A stretch of 20,805 nucleotides of DNA, from positions 1 through 20,805 of the forward strand of contig JAYMGJ010000597.1 of assembly GCA_037178675.1 (NCBI GenBank). The letters run 5' to 3'. Both the position numbers and the translations under genes were made by a program. This document shows, one piece after another, positions 1 through 9,957 of this stretch. The notes beneath the pieces are model-generated. The model was given only the letters and a program-made list of their open reading frames with translations, was not told the DNA's origin and did not search any database. The DNA is from Scleroderma bovista (taxonomy: Eukaryota; Basidiomycota; Agaricomycetes; Boletales; Sclerodermataceae). How positions within the stretch are numbered: position 1 is the stretch's first letter; each line of letters starts with the position of its first letter.

Positions 1-32
1 ATGAGATATATATTTAGAGTGTGGAAGGTGCA

Positions 33-443
33 TCAGACCTGGTTCCTTGGCAATCTACATGCTCGCAGGGGTGGATCATCTGTCATAGAATATGCCTCTA
101 CAGGCTCATCTGGAAAGAAACTGGTGTGCTCCAATGCTGATGAACCAGCTTGAGTAGGAGACTGATCATCAGCTCTTTCAATGCGTGCCTTTTTCTGGGG
201 TGGAGCCTTGACGATCTTGTCCTTGGATTGTCTACCAGATCTTACTGTCTTCCATGTCACCTGCATTACAGGTGTAGAGGGGCCCACTTTTACTACCTTG
301 GACTTCCCTATGACTGTCTCTGGATGCAAAGCTCACAACATGACCACTTTTGACCTTGAAATGCCTCATTGCAATACCTTGAACTTGACCAACTGCATTG
401 GATTGGGATCCTCCAGTGTCAATCCACTTGGTCGGGACCGCAA
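33..443 (-). pseudogene. Decayed C-terminal coding remnant, family unknown
   Basis: On the minus strand one reading frame runs from about 443 to a TAG/TGA-bounded end at 33 and looks protein-like: it is rich in Lys, Pro and charged residues, with phrases such as LEDPNPMQLVKFKVLQ and ETVIGKSKVVKVGPSTP. It is interrupted by TGA at 366-368 and at 333-335, and bounded upstream by a third TGA at 444-446, all in the same frame. The final 98 codons (329 to 33) are open and contain a basic stretch (PPQKKARIE) that could be a nuclear localisation signal. I do not recognise the family. No start codon or splice structure was found, so this is called a remnant. It could instead be the 3' exon of a gene whose upstream part lies in other frames. 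Confidence 0.35.
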
Positions 444-737
444 TCAGGCACAAATGGAACCCTACCAACTATGGACTGAGATCTTGAGATTGGCACATAA
501 GCATTGTCAAAGTGGACCCTGAGCAACATGGACCTTTCCATCTATGGTAAGATCTTTGCAAATACCCATGGAATCTTACCAAATATTCCTTGGGCACCGT
601 ATTGCATCTGCCCATACATGGTAAAGTAAGATCAAGGGTCCTTGTGACATGTGAAGAAAGTGACTGTGTGAACTTCAATCAACAGGCCGGTATGTGTGCC
701 AGAATTGGGAACTCGCTGCAAAGATTCCACCTCACCC

Positions 738-3524
738 ATGTCCAAATCTGAGTACAGTGAGAGCGATAGCGGTGAGAGGTCTGATGCCACCGGGAAAGGC
801 AAGACCCCCCTTCACAAAGATGAGCTCCTCATTGTCCAGGAGAAACTGGAACAGTGGATGGCAGCGGATGCAATGAAAAGGAAGTCTATTTTTAAGGACA
901 TTGCAAGCCATGTCCAAATGCTGGAGGCCAACAGGACACTCAAGAGTCACCAATGGGTGATAAAGAAGAAGGTGAGTGCTCCCTCACTTATGAAGAGCTT
1001 GCCTTAATTCGTATTTTCATAGGCCATTCAAAATTGGCTGTATAATCACTCTCGCACTCAGAAGAAAAAACAGCTCATCAAATATGGCCGCAGGTGGACT
1101 GCCCGCATGGTAATAGCAGACCAAGAGAAGGGAAAAATAGATGATGTGCTTGCCAGAGCAGGACATGCACCCGGTTCCAGCAGGTACATTAAAAATTATC
1201 AGAGGGCAGTGGGCAAAGTGATAAAGAGACTGACTGCAGAGAACATGGAGCAGGCAGAAAAGACAGCCAAAGAATGGAATGATACCCACCCCCCCCCCCC
1301 CCCCAGAGATCCAAGCAAGGTGAGACTCTTATCCCATGGCAGCATGGTACTGAAACTACAGGTAGAGCCACGGAAGGAAAAGGTCAGAAGTTTGCCCATG
1401 AGTTTTCCAAGGTGATGTGGAAGCAGTGTGGTGCCAGAGTGGTGGTGATGGCGGCTTGGAAAGGTGCCGCAGGTGACATCATGTATGGCCTGTGAGTGTG
1501 GTTGTTTGGTGTATATATTACTACTGAAACACATAGGCATGACTTCAATGACGAATTGGGTGATGGCTGGGACCGGGTGGAGAACAAGTGGGAGCGGTAT
1601 GCCCATCAGGTATTTGGTATGGAGGAGGAAAGTGGTGAAGATATGGAGGATGAGGGCACAGTTCCAAGAAAGCCTGTCAAAGGTAAAAGATGGCCATGGT
1701 TTAAACTCCCAACAGATGCAGATGATGTGCCCTACATTCTGGTCATCCTGAATATGAACACCCAGGACAAAAAGGATGTAGTACGCACATTCATTAGTTT
1801 TCATTATGGTATGTAATATTCTATGAATCAAACGCTAACCATGTCATAACAGGAAAGGCTTGTGGTCAGTCCGATGTTGCTGTCCCATGGGCAGCAATTG
1901 TGCTTGACCACGGCACATATATATCGGGCAGGTATTGGCCTGCCAATGTTGCATTCAAGGAACCCTCCAGGCTTACCAACAAAGAGGCCACAGAAATATT
2001 GGAGTGGTGGTGAGACAGGCAAGTGAGTGATCCCACAAATACATTCGAGGTCAAGAGGTGGTTAGAGTCCAATGGGTTGCTACAAGCTGTGGTTTCAAGT
2101 GCCAACCACAAGAGTATGGCAAAGAGAACAGGAACAAAGCCCATGCAAGGTAAATATCATTCTATTAAATTGGCAACCACTGAGAGGCATTGATAGATGT
2201 ATCATATAATGAGGAGGACATAGAGGACACTCAGCCCCATGTGCATCCTCATGGAAATGCTGTGGGTCCTTCTAGGGATGGAGCAGAATCAAGGCGCACC
2301 CACGGTAGACATGATTTCCAAGGTAATTACATCTATTCATTCATTGGAATATTGATGTCTTGCAGCGGATGCTGAGAAGAGCTGCAATAAAAGGTCAAAA
2401 CAGACACATGCCAGAAAAGATACAGAGGGTAAGTATGATTACTGTATGAACATACACTGATATATTTTCACAGATTCCAGTTCAGATCAGACTGATGGTG
2501 ACTCCTCAGCCGGTCACAATATTAAAGTGGGCTCACCAAATGCATCATATTCCATGCATGCTGGGTCCCATCAGCAACAGGCAATGCAGCAAAGGAAAGA
2601 TACAGGTGGGACATTTATTACCAATGGCGATGAAATGAACAAAAAATAGCAGACCATGGGCATCCTCCGACTGCGGGTACTGCAGTGGGTGTCAAACCCA
2701 AGCTGCGGGTAAAGACAACAGGTGAGAGTGTTCTTATGGACCCCCACATACAACTAAATGTATGTGGATAATTTTGATATGCAGACAAGAAAAAAGCAGT
2801 TGTAGATAAGAATAATCTGGCACATCCGATTGCAACTGTGGGTGCTTCCACAACCGCAGCTGACAACCCACCTGTCACTCAGAAGACCAAAGGTAAAGGT
2901 GGTCCTATGATGTCACACCAGCAGTTACAACTATGTTTATCATCATTTATTTAGGTAAACAGAGTGCAGTCACAGGGAAGAGTACGCCTGCCATGGAGGT
3001 CACTGCCACTGCCCACTCTGATGCTCCGCTTAACACCAAAGGTGATGGTCTTCTTAGACTGTGAACATATTCTGACATTGACATATTTAATATTTATATT
3101 CAGGGAAACATCCTGGAGGTACTGGGAAGAGTGCTCCTTCCATGGACGTGACACCTGCAGGTCCTCCCTCCACTGCAGCTCAAAAAAGTGGGAAGAAAAA
3201 TGGCAAGGGTGTGTCTTATTCCATCACCAACATATTTATTCTTACATATCTGATATATATTCAGCCAAAAACTCTGAAGTCATCAAACAGAGCAGTCAGT
3301 CAATTCAAATGCCAACTGCAGGTAATTCAGCTGCTGCGGCTATTCCACAAGGTATGCATTATGGCAATCCTGGTAAAATTACTCACGACCTGATATAAAA
3401 TGCAAAACATAAATCACTATAAGATGAATCCAATGAAGGGGAAAAAGGTGTCATGAAGCGGCAGTCGGTCCAGCCCAAGAGACTTCCATCCAGGCTGGAG
3501 GACTATGATGATGCCCGCCTATGA
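738..3524 (+). pseudogene. 14-exon Agaricomycete gene of unknown function, broken by one TGA and a C16 tract
   Basis: Exons: 738-971, 1023-1319, 1366-1491, 1537-1808, 1853-2149, 2197-2322, 2366-2428, 2474-2605, 2650-2721, 2785-2892, 2955-3041, 3104-3208, 3265-3372, 3424-3524. All introns are short (42-66 bases) and GT-AG. The summed exons equal 709 codons only if one C is removed from the C16 run at 1289-1304. The first half (exons 1-5) resembles a lineage-expanded mushroom-fungus family that I know only as hypothetical proteins, with phrases such as GRRWTARMV, AKEWND, HEFSKVMWKQCG and LHDFNDELG. Exons 6-13 encode a Ser/Thr/Pro/Lys-rich linker. The last exon ends in PSRLEDYDDARL then TGA. An in-frame TGA at 2011-2013 follows LEWW, and coding-like sequence (DRQVSDPTNTF) continues after it. 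I chose the ATG at 738 as the first in frame. No catalytic motif, signal peptide or membrane segment is visible. The gene is convergent with the one at 5327-3934. Confidence 0.7.
2955..3208 (+). repeat. Tandemly duplicated exons 11 and 12 of the 738-3524 gene
   Basis: Exon 11 (2955-3041) and exon 12 (3104-3208) both begin with a Gly-Lys codon pair after a phase 1 intron. Both then carry GKSTPAMEVT (exon 11) or GKSAPSMDVT (exon 12), followed by an Ala/Pro/Thr stretch and a closing Lys-Gly. The introns on each side are similar in length and all phase 1. This looks like duplication of a symmetrical exon with its intron. Confidence 0.6.
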
Positions 3525-3654
3525 AAGAAGTGCCAAGAATAGATTCCTCATATATGGATTGTAAATGTATATAAATCTGTATATGTGGATATAGGATCAT
3601 CATCACCAGGTGGCCATTGGTACAGGGTATGATGGTGCTGTGTATCATTGCAGT

Positions 3655-3835
3655 ATGTGAAAATATGACAACCAGTATCATAACCACAGTAAGAATCATA
3701 ACCACGGTGAATGTAAGGTGAATATGACAACCACGGTGAACATGATAATCACGGTGGATATGACAACCCAGTGTTGAACACAACCACAGTCATGGTTGAA
3801 CACCACCGTGGTCATGATCAAACATGCAGTGTCCA
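3655..3835. repeat. Degenerate minisatellite, unit about 16-18 bases
   Basis: The segment repeats variants of a unit like atgacaaccacggtgaa, with close forms cataaccacagtaag, cataaccacggtgaa, tatgacaaccacggtg, gataatcacggtgga and acaaccacagtcatgg. It lies in the 409-base gap between the two convergent genes. The His/Val-rich open frame on the minus strand here is a by-product of the repeat. I see no gene in 3525-3933. Confidence 0.6.
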
Positions 3836-3933
3836 TCACATTTACGGTTAGATTCACAATGCTAGTGAATGTCATCTCACACACTGAACACTGTTCTTTC
3901 AAGTATTTGATACTAGCAGACAACCAAATGTAA

Positions 3934-5327
3934 TTACAACATTGAGGGGTGTAAATCTTCTAAATGATCCGCGGCACTCTGTGTGCCCTCCATCTCACCC
4001 TTATCCATGTGCTCCAACTTATCTATCATGTCAGCATAATGTGCCCACAAGGCCATCAGCCTTCTCCACTCCCTAGCTTCCTCCACCAACTTGTCCACAT
4101 ACTGCTGGTACATTGCGATAAGGGGTTTGTTGTACGAGTTGTCCAGGCAGATGGTTTTGCCATCCTTGAGGTGAAAGCAGGCTGCAATCTGGCAATCTTT
4201 GCTTACTACTGATTGTGAACATCAATGTAGTAGATATACCAATGTACTCACATTCATGCCGTGGTCCATTGAATGTACCACAGCTAATTTCAAGGTTGGC
4301 CATTGTTCTTAGCAAATGCCACCATTTCACTATGACTGTGTCAGTATCAGTAATTTAACCTGAGGCAACACTCACCTTCCACATCCTTGGGACAGGTTAC
4401 AGGGAATGGGTGCACTGAGCTTGATTCCGTTTCGGGCACCTTTCCCTTATCCACTAACCTACTGTGTGCAATTGGGCTTGTACCAATGACTCTTGGCCAG
4501 ACATCTTTGAGGTATATTGCCTCTCCGTCAGATTCACTCTCAGTCAGCTCACCTGTCTCTGTGGAGAGACATGATCCACTGAGCGATGCTGATCCGCGGG
4601 GTTGCCTACAAGGGGTTGACTCCATCAGCGACATGAGTGATTTTGGAAGTATGTTGGAGGCTTACTGTGTGGGTGGAGTACATCCTTGACTCTCCTCCGA
4701 CGTGTCACCATCTGAGGAGTCAGAGGATGGTCCGCGGGTTGGCATCATGGGCCGCGGTGATTGGTCACTATCTTCAGAAACTGGGTTCTGGGAGAGTTGT
4801 GTGTACATCTGGACTTGAATTGCTGATGCGGGAACGGGGGGGAGTCCATCCTTGGCTATCTTCCAACGTGTCCGTGTCAGAACCAGAGTCGGAGGATGTT
4901 TGAGGCATCGGGGTGGTATCGCGGTTAGGGGATGACGTAGGTGGGAGTTCACAACGTGGCAACACGCCTGGTGGAGACCAGCTATTGTCCGACCTATTGG
5001 ATGATGGTGACTCAACCATAGGGAGTGAATGTTCGTTTGTGTCAATACACATTGGGTCACCCACGGGTAGATGGTGTGGCTGAGCGGGTGGAGACCATCC
5101 ACTGCTACTCTCAGTTGCTGTGAATTTGAAATAAACAATAGTCACGGAGAACTGATAGATACTCACAAGGTGCCCTCAGAGTTTGCCTGTTGGGAGGTGC
5201 CCACCCTGGGCTGCCGAACAAAGCTGTCTGAGATTCATGTCAAATGAGGGATATAGATCCAATACATATACTTACATGTGTTTTGTTCTCCATCATCTAT
5301 AAACCTCACATTTCGTGGTCCACTCAT
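3934..5327 (-). pseudogene. 6-exon gene with G-W-x-P-P repeats, unknown function, one-base frameshift
   Basis: Minus-strand exons, 5' to 3': 5327-5276, 5223-5167, 5117-4666, 4605-4376, 4329-4252, 4208-3934. The introns are 52, 49, 60, 46 and 43 bases, GT-AG, and phase-compatible throughout. The product would be 380 residues if one base is dropped from the C7 tract at 4836-4842 in exon 3; as read, the frame after that tract closes early. The start is MSGPRNVRFIDDGEQNT. The N-terminal half is Ser/Asp/Pro-rich and has five copies of a motif like S-x-G-W-[SAT]-P-P. The C-terminal half is more globular (CGTFNGPRHE, FHLKDGKTICLDNSYNKPL) and ends in a charged helix likely to form a coiled coil (YVDKLVEEAREWRRLMALW). 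I do not recognise a named domain. The disordered repeat half plus helical tail suggests a scaffold or DNA-associated protein, but that is only a guess. It is convergent with 738-3524 and divergent from 6240-6963. Confidence 0.7.
4671..5206 (-). repeat. Five G-W-x-P-P coding repeats in the 5327-3934 gene
   Basis: Fifteen-base cores encoding GW-x-PP or close variants lie at 5192-5206 (GWAPP), 5086-5100 (GWSPP), 4969-4983 (SWSPP), 4837-4851 (GWTPP) and 4671-4685 (GCTPP, Trp lost). Each is preceded by Ser and acidic residues. The last two units also share flanking DNA (4844-4898 and 4678-4729), which points to tandem duplication followed by drift. Confidence 0.65.
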
Positions 5328-6036
5328 GGTTGCTGGTGATGTATGAGACAATAGAGGGCTTGGGGTTGACAGGCTGTGATCATTTATGTTCAGTCCCACA
5401 GCTTATATAATATATCTCCCACCACTAAGAAATGAAATGTTTAAAGGGTAAATAATGGTTGGAATCAACCATCTTATGTCATTAATGGAATCTGGGGTGG
5501 AATTCAGGTACTGCATGTCACTGTCAATGAATTCCAATTGTTCTATATCGTGGTAGGAATGAGATATGTATCAAAACAAAGCTTGCCAACCCATTTTAGG
5601 TCTGCATCGGCGACTATTTGTTAATAAATACAGATAGCGAAACATGTTTAGCACACCCACAGTCATGATTCCCTAGATAGATGTTGCGGGTACCATGTTC
5701 CCTGCCTTCTGATCTTCAATGTGTGCTGTGGACATTGTATCCAATAAATCTTAGTGTCAATAATGTTGCTTAGACTAGCTACCCGATCACAAATTTTCAA
5801 TCATTGTTGCCTCTATTCCATTTGCTACTAATCTTGCACCTGTGATACCGGTAAATCTGACATACACTGGCTCTTCCCGCGGTCAATTCACTTGGACAAT
5901 CCATGCGACTGTCCATTCCATTTATACCTTGGTGATTAAATTTACATGTTGATGTGGGTGCCTGACTAACTATATGGAGCATTTAATCATTACCAAATAC
6001 AGCTTCCATGGGTGTACAACGCTGGGTGAACCTGGG
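5328..6036. other. Intergenic spacer with no gene seen
   Basis: This AT-rich stretch lies between divergent genes. The open frames are short and lack splice or composition support. I see no RNA gene or mobile-element signature. Confidence 0.5.
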
Positions 6037-6107
6037 TGACGTACCATGCACGTGGTTGAAAACCCACACGGAGATTATTAGCACGTGGTGTGGCATTGAG
6101 TGACGTA
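6037..6107. promoter_or_regulatory. Paired TGACGTA and CACGTG sites upstream of the 6240 gene
   Basis: Four motifs lie in 71 bases in a mirrored order: TGACGTA (6037-6043), CACGTG (6049-6054), CACGTG (6082-6087), TGACGTA (6101-6107). TGACGT is the ATF/CREB-type bZIP core and CACGTG the bHLH E-box core known in fungi. They lie 130-200 bases upstream of the ATG at 6240 and 710 or more bases upstream of the divergent gene start at 5327. An A/T-rich stretch (ataataaatattc) follows at about 6160. Function is inferred from the motifs and their position. Confidence 0.4.
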
Positions 6108-6239
6108 TCAGTGCTGTCAGATTCAGTCCACGGGTGTGTGACACTCGCTGACATAATCATAATAAATATTCAACATACCGTGCAGCTTCCACACCACAAA
6201 CTTGTTTTCCACTCCCACTCAGCTCATTTTCACTTCACT

Positions 6240-6963
6240 ATGTCTACCCAACAATCCGACACTCAGCTCGCATCCTCCTCCAACATTACCAAAGATTTTG
6301 GAGCCCCCATGACACCTGGAGAAGTCATTGCAGATGCCACCAGCCTCATCACCATGCGAGTTGCAACAATTAAGAAAACTAAGGATACCGGATTCAACTT
6401 ATGGCTGGGCGTTCATCGCGATGTCTGGGCCCAGCTGGTGAGTAAATTAATTTAAATTGTTGACTGTATCTAACAATTGTCAGAACTGTGTTCAAGAGGT
6501 GGTGGGGAACCTACCCTGGGGTTTTAACATCCCCCCCATGCTCATGTCCCTTGACTGCGACCTTGAGGATCCATCAGAGGGAATCACCACATGGCCAAAG
6601 TGGCCCCAACTCCTGCAGTGTCCTGCAGAGGATGTCTCCGACCATCCCTGGTGCAACCGCAGTCAAGACTCCAATCGCGGTGATGGTGTTCCTGAACCAA
6701 GTGATGAAGGCCAGGTGGACAGTGAGCAGGCAGCGGAGCAGAGGGTGGAGGAGGAGAGGGTGGATAAGGGGAAGCAACAGGCACATGAGGTGAGTAGCCA
6801 TGGCAGTGGGCCATCCGAGGCAGTAGCTCCAGAGGAGGGGAGAGGTCATTGCGGTGGACATGCACAGACTCGGGGACGCTTACAAACCCCTTACAAAGCT
6901 CTTACCAATCCCTTACCAATCCTTGACAAATTCTGCTTACTCCCTGCTCTTTTTGTACTTTAA
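6240..6963 (+). CDS. Two-exon hypothetical protein
   Basis: Exon 1 is 6240-6437, from the ATG giving MSTQQSDTQLASSSN. A 46-base GT-AG intron (6438-6483, phase 0) joins it to exon 2, which stays open to a TAA at 6961-6963, for about 225 residues. The conserved-looking part is GAPMTPGEVIADATSLITM, a basic stretch (KKTKD) and HRDVWAQL in exon 1, then NIPPMLMSLDCDLEDPSEG in exon 2. The middle is Glu/Gln-rich (QAAEQRVEEERVDKGKQQ), probably helical or disordered. A possible further donor at 6790 (GAG/gtgagt) means the true 3' end is uncertain, and the C-terminal residues after about 6880 run into repetitive DNA and may not be coding. I do not recognise a function. The upstream frame from 6090 is probably 5' leader. 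Confidence 0.45.
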
Positions 6964-7488
6964 TGCTGTGCCCCCCATGTATTTAAACCCCTGGGCTCAG
7001 CCCAGTGAGGAGAGACCCAATTGCACGAAATTATCCCTCTCTCAGACAGACTCTCTCAGTCAGTATCCCCTCAGCTCTTTGAGTCTTGTAGGCTTCAGTG
7101 AAGGTCTAAAGACTCTGATATTCAAGTTTTATTCAATCTATTCAAGTCCAAGTATTTTTCTAGGCTCAAGTGGAGTCTAGCCTGTCTATCCTTCATATCC
7201 CATTGCTTCTGGACGTCAGGAGCCCCCTTGCCCCTTTGCTGCACCAACCTCTAGGTGTAGTATTGCTGTTTCAGTCTCAGTCAACTCAATCCCTGCTTTG
7301 ACACTTCCTAGGCTTTAGGAAGAGTCTAGACCCCTATCCCCTTTGTCATCTATTGCTCCTGTACCCCAGGAGTATCCTGCATCATCGTCTGCATCACCCT
7401 GTTGGTGTAGATCCCCTTCCCCCCTCCTCAGCACATCCTCTCTGGACACTGCAGAGGTAAACCACCACTCGCACATTTTTGTAGTCCT
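6880..7488 (+). repeat. Repetitive segment upstream of the truncated Copia; possible LTR or hinge remnant
   Basis: The region starts with short tandem copies of cttacaaa/cttaccaat (6882-6925). It then has a TATA-like tatttaaa at about 6979 followed by pyrimidine-rich DNA full of ctcag/ctctc. Two imperfect direct repeats about 150 bases apart (starting near 7162 and 7311) share agg-ct...gagtctag...ctatcc, attgct-ctg, caggag and ggtgtag. Read in the frame of 7343 the DNA is Ser/Pro-rich, like the hinge between integrase and reverse transcriptase in Copia polyproteins, but it contains TAG stops. I cannot decide between an LTR fragment and a decayed hinge. Confidence 0.3.
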
Positions 7489-9075
7489 TTGTTGGTGTTG
7501 TGTTTGGGTTATTACTCCGACCCAAATCCACACTTTGACTCACAGCACCAGTCTTCGGATTGGCCCAACTGGGAAAAAGCTGTGCAGGCTGAACTTGATC
7601 AACTAAATAAGATGGGTACTTGGGAGTTAGTCGATCCCCCCAAGGGATGCACTCCAATAACAAATAAATGGGTACTCACTAAGAAATATGACAAGGATGG
7701 GAACCTGCAGAAATATAAGGCGAGGTTAGTTGCCCGAGGCTACTCACAGCAGCCAGGGATGGACTATACCAATACTTTCTCCCCAGTCGTCCACCTTGAA
7801 ACAATCTGAACACTGTTGGCCTTGGCTGTCGCTGAGGACTGGGAAATTCAGCAAATGGATGTCAAGGGTGCTTACCTAAATAGTACAATCAAGGAACAAA
7901 TATATATGAAACAGCCCAAGGGTTACGATGATGGGACTGGCTACGTATGTCACTTGATAAAATCCCTGTATGGCCTAAAACAGGCCGGGCATGAGTGGAA
8001 TGATGAGCTAAACAAACAATTAGAGTCCCTGGGGTGGAAACCTACCATGGTAGACCCCTGCGCATATGCCAGAAGAACAACAGATAGAATAGAAGTTGTT
8101 GCTGTATGGGTCGATGACCTGCTACTTTTCGCAAGCAATAACAAATTGATGAGTACAATGAAACTCAAGCTTAAAGTGATCATTGAAATTACTGACCTTG
8201 GAGAACCTGCCAAGATTGTTGGGATCGAGATTGAAAGGGATTGTGTAAGACGAACAATCACAATCTCACAAAAACATTATATTGAAGCCATCTTACAAAA
8301 GGAAGGACTCACCGATTCTCACCCAGTAGCCATGCCTATGGACCCAAATGTCCAACTTCAACCCTCTGAAGGGGAGGCACAGGACAAGAGCAATAACTAC
8401 ACATCACTAGTAATTGGATCACTGATGTACCTGGCCGTAGCAATGAGACTGGACATCACCTATGCTGTTTTCAGACTAGGGTCATACATGGCAAACCCCA
8501 CAATGTCACATTGGGCAGCTGCCAAACGAGTGCTGCAGTATCTGTCAGGAACCCGAAGCTATGGGATAACTTACCAAGCTGAAGAGGTAAAACCTGGTGA
8601 GAACCAGTTCCTTGGCTACTCCGATGCGAGCTATGCCAATAATGACGACGCTACATCCATCTCTGGGTACGTCTTCATCATGGGTGGAGGTGCAATCACA
8701 TGGGGATTGAGGAAACAGACATGTGTATCCTTATCTTCAACAGAATCTGAGTACATCGCATTAGCAGATGCGGCGTGAGAAGTCACGTGGTTGTGGAACC
8801 TATTAGATGGGTTAGGCTACAAGCAATGCGGACCAACTAAACTCTATGGAGACAATAATGGCGCATTAGCTATTGCCAAAAACCTGCAGTATCACAAGTG
8901 CACCAAACACTTTGACACTTGGAATCATTATATAAGGCAAAAGGTCAAAGAGGCTGAGATTGAGATTGAATACTGCCCTACATCTGCCATGACTGCAGAT
9001 ATATTTACTAAAGTGCTACCTAAACCAAAATTCCAACTACATAGAACAGGGCTGGGATTCCCAATGCCAACTTGA
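7489..9075 (+). pseudogene. Ty1/Copia polyprotein fragment: reverse transcriptase and RNase H
   Basis: One frame covers the whole segment, broken by TGA at 7807-7809 and 8776-8778. It begins at the usual start of the RVT_2 domain (WPNWEKAVQAELDQLNKMGTW), with KARLVARGYSQ, then MDVKGAYLN, the SLYGLKQAG motif and a catalytic WVDDLLLF. The RNase H part has GYSDASYAN, SSTESEYIAL and LYGDNNGALAIA, and the frame ends with the typical DIFTKVLP tail. Gag, protease and integrase are missing, so the element is 5'-truncated and non-autonomous. At both TGA codons the Copia copy at 15330-20261 has arginine in the same local context (ETVRLMLALA and CARQVTW). It belongs to a different Copia lineage from that element. 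It is followed directly by a polypurine tract and an LTR start. Confidence 0.9.
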
Positions 9076-9082
9076 AGGGGAG
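9076..9082 (+). other. Polypurine tract of the truncated Copia
   Basis: The purine run aaggggag begins at the stop codon of the polyprotein and abuts the LTR start TGTTGAGG. This is the standard plus-strand primer position in LTR retrotransposons. Confidence 0.6.
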
Positions 9083-9235
9083 TGTTGAGGCTGACACAGC
9101 CACAAGCCGGCGTGATCACACTGATCACAATAACCCCATCCCCATAGATTCCATACAGTATATAGCTCGAATAAAGTGTTGGGGAAATCAGTCTTCCTGC
9201 TCGCACCCACTCCCGTCTGTCCTAAGTCTAGCTAA
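9083..9235 (+). repeat. Partial 3' LTR of the truncated Copia
   Basis: It starts with TG (TGTTGAGGCTGACACAG) right after the polypurine tract. It contains a TATA-like gtatatag at about 9158 and a polyadenylation-like aataaa at about 9170. No matching terminal CCTCAACA is found downstream, and recombinase-like minus-strand sequence begins by about 9255, so the right end is probably truncated. The end coordinate is approximate. Confidence 0.5.
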
Positions 9236-9254
9236 GCTTCCGCTGCATCCTGTG

Positions 9255-9480
9255 GACGTATATCTCACACTCAATCACATCATGAATGTGGTGCATCATG
9301 AAGACAACATAGAAGGATAAGGTGTCAGGAGTGGGCTCGACAGGAAAATTGTGCAGCTGGCAAAATATGAGATAAGAATTGAGATGGGATGAGTATGCAC
9401 GAGTGGTGTTGTGGTGCAGGGCAAAGCCAAGAGACAATGAGCACTCAAAAATGAGATGCTCAAGGGGCCAGGCATCCCAG
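9255..9480 (-). pseudogene. DIRS-like tyrosine recombinase, N-terminal fragment
   Basis: Minus-strand translation gives LGFALHHNTTRAYSSHLNSY and CQLHNFPVEPTPDTLSFYVV, ending in MMHHI. I recognise this as the N-terminal SAM-like, core-binding region of tyrosine recombinases in DIRS-type and related elements of mushroom fungi. The usual continuation (a serine/tyrosine-leucine-serine-glycine stretch) is lost after MMHHI. The catalytic R-H-R-Y part is absent, so no activity is expected. With the RNase H fragment at 11328-11594 on the same strand it fits one broken element, since recombinase follows RNase H in DIRS order. Confidence 0.6.
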
Positions 9481-9509
9481 AGGGGCTGCCGAGCACCTTA
9501 GGCACCAGT

Positions 9510-9957
9510 TTTAAGATGTTCCCACAGTCTCTTGATGGGGTTTTTTGGTAGGGTGAAACCTATCTAAGAGATACCCTCCCTCGGTGCTACTCCCACTCAA
9601 ATCCCGAGATAGACAGAGAGGTTCCCATCTCTATCTGGTTAGGTTTACATAAGCGCTACCAGTGTTGTTACTCCCGAAACATCACCGCATTTGGTCACTA
9701 CCTGAGGTGCAATATTCCCACCCTCCTGGTGAGCCTCTTCTTCCTTCCTGTGCCCTATCCCTCGCCTCTATGTACTGTACATAGTATCATATATATTATA
9801 TGAATATATAAGACCATAACTGGATCCTCAAATGAATGTGTCAGAGGCTCTGGATGGTTGGAAAAATAGTTAGGGGTAAAAACAAAAAAGGCTTTGCATT
9901 TTTCATACATTGGACATACAGACTTCTAAATTACATCTCCTTCAAGGGGCCATATGT
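9510..9957. other. Spacer with no gene seen
   Basis: This lies between the recombinase fragment and the large inverted repeat. It holds T-rich and AT-rich runs, with tatatattatatgaatatata near 9790. I find no open frame with coding character and no clear element boundary. Confidence 0.45.

Noticed and set aside
546..580. Small inverted repeat ggtaagat ... atcttacc
   Set aside because: The 8-base arms with a 19-base loop, and no neighbouring signal, are compatible with chance.
2010..2055. Possible 46-base intron that would remove the TGA at 2011
   Set aside because: Its removal shifts the frame and makes a new stop, and it would delete DRQVSDPTNTF, which looks conserved for the family.
3451..3783. 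110-codon His/Val-rich minus-strand frame
   Set aside because: It is a translation of the minisatellite units and not a protein gene.
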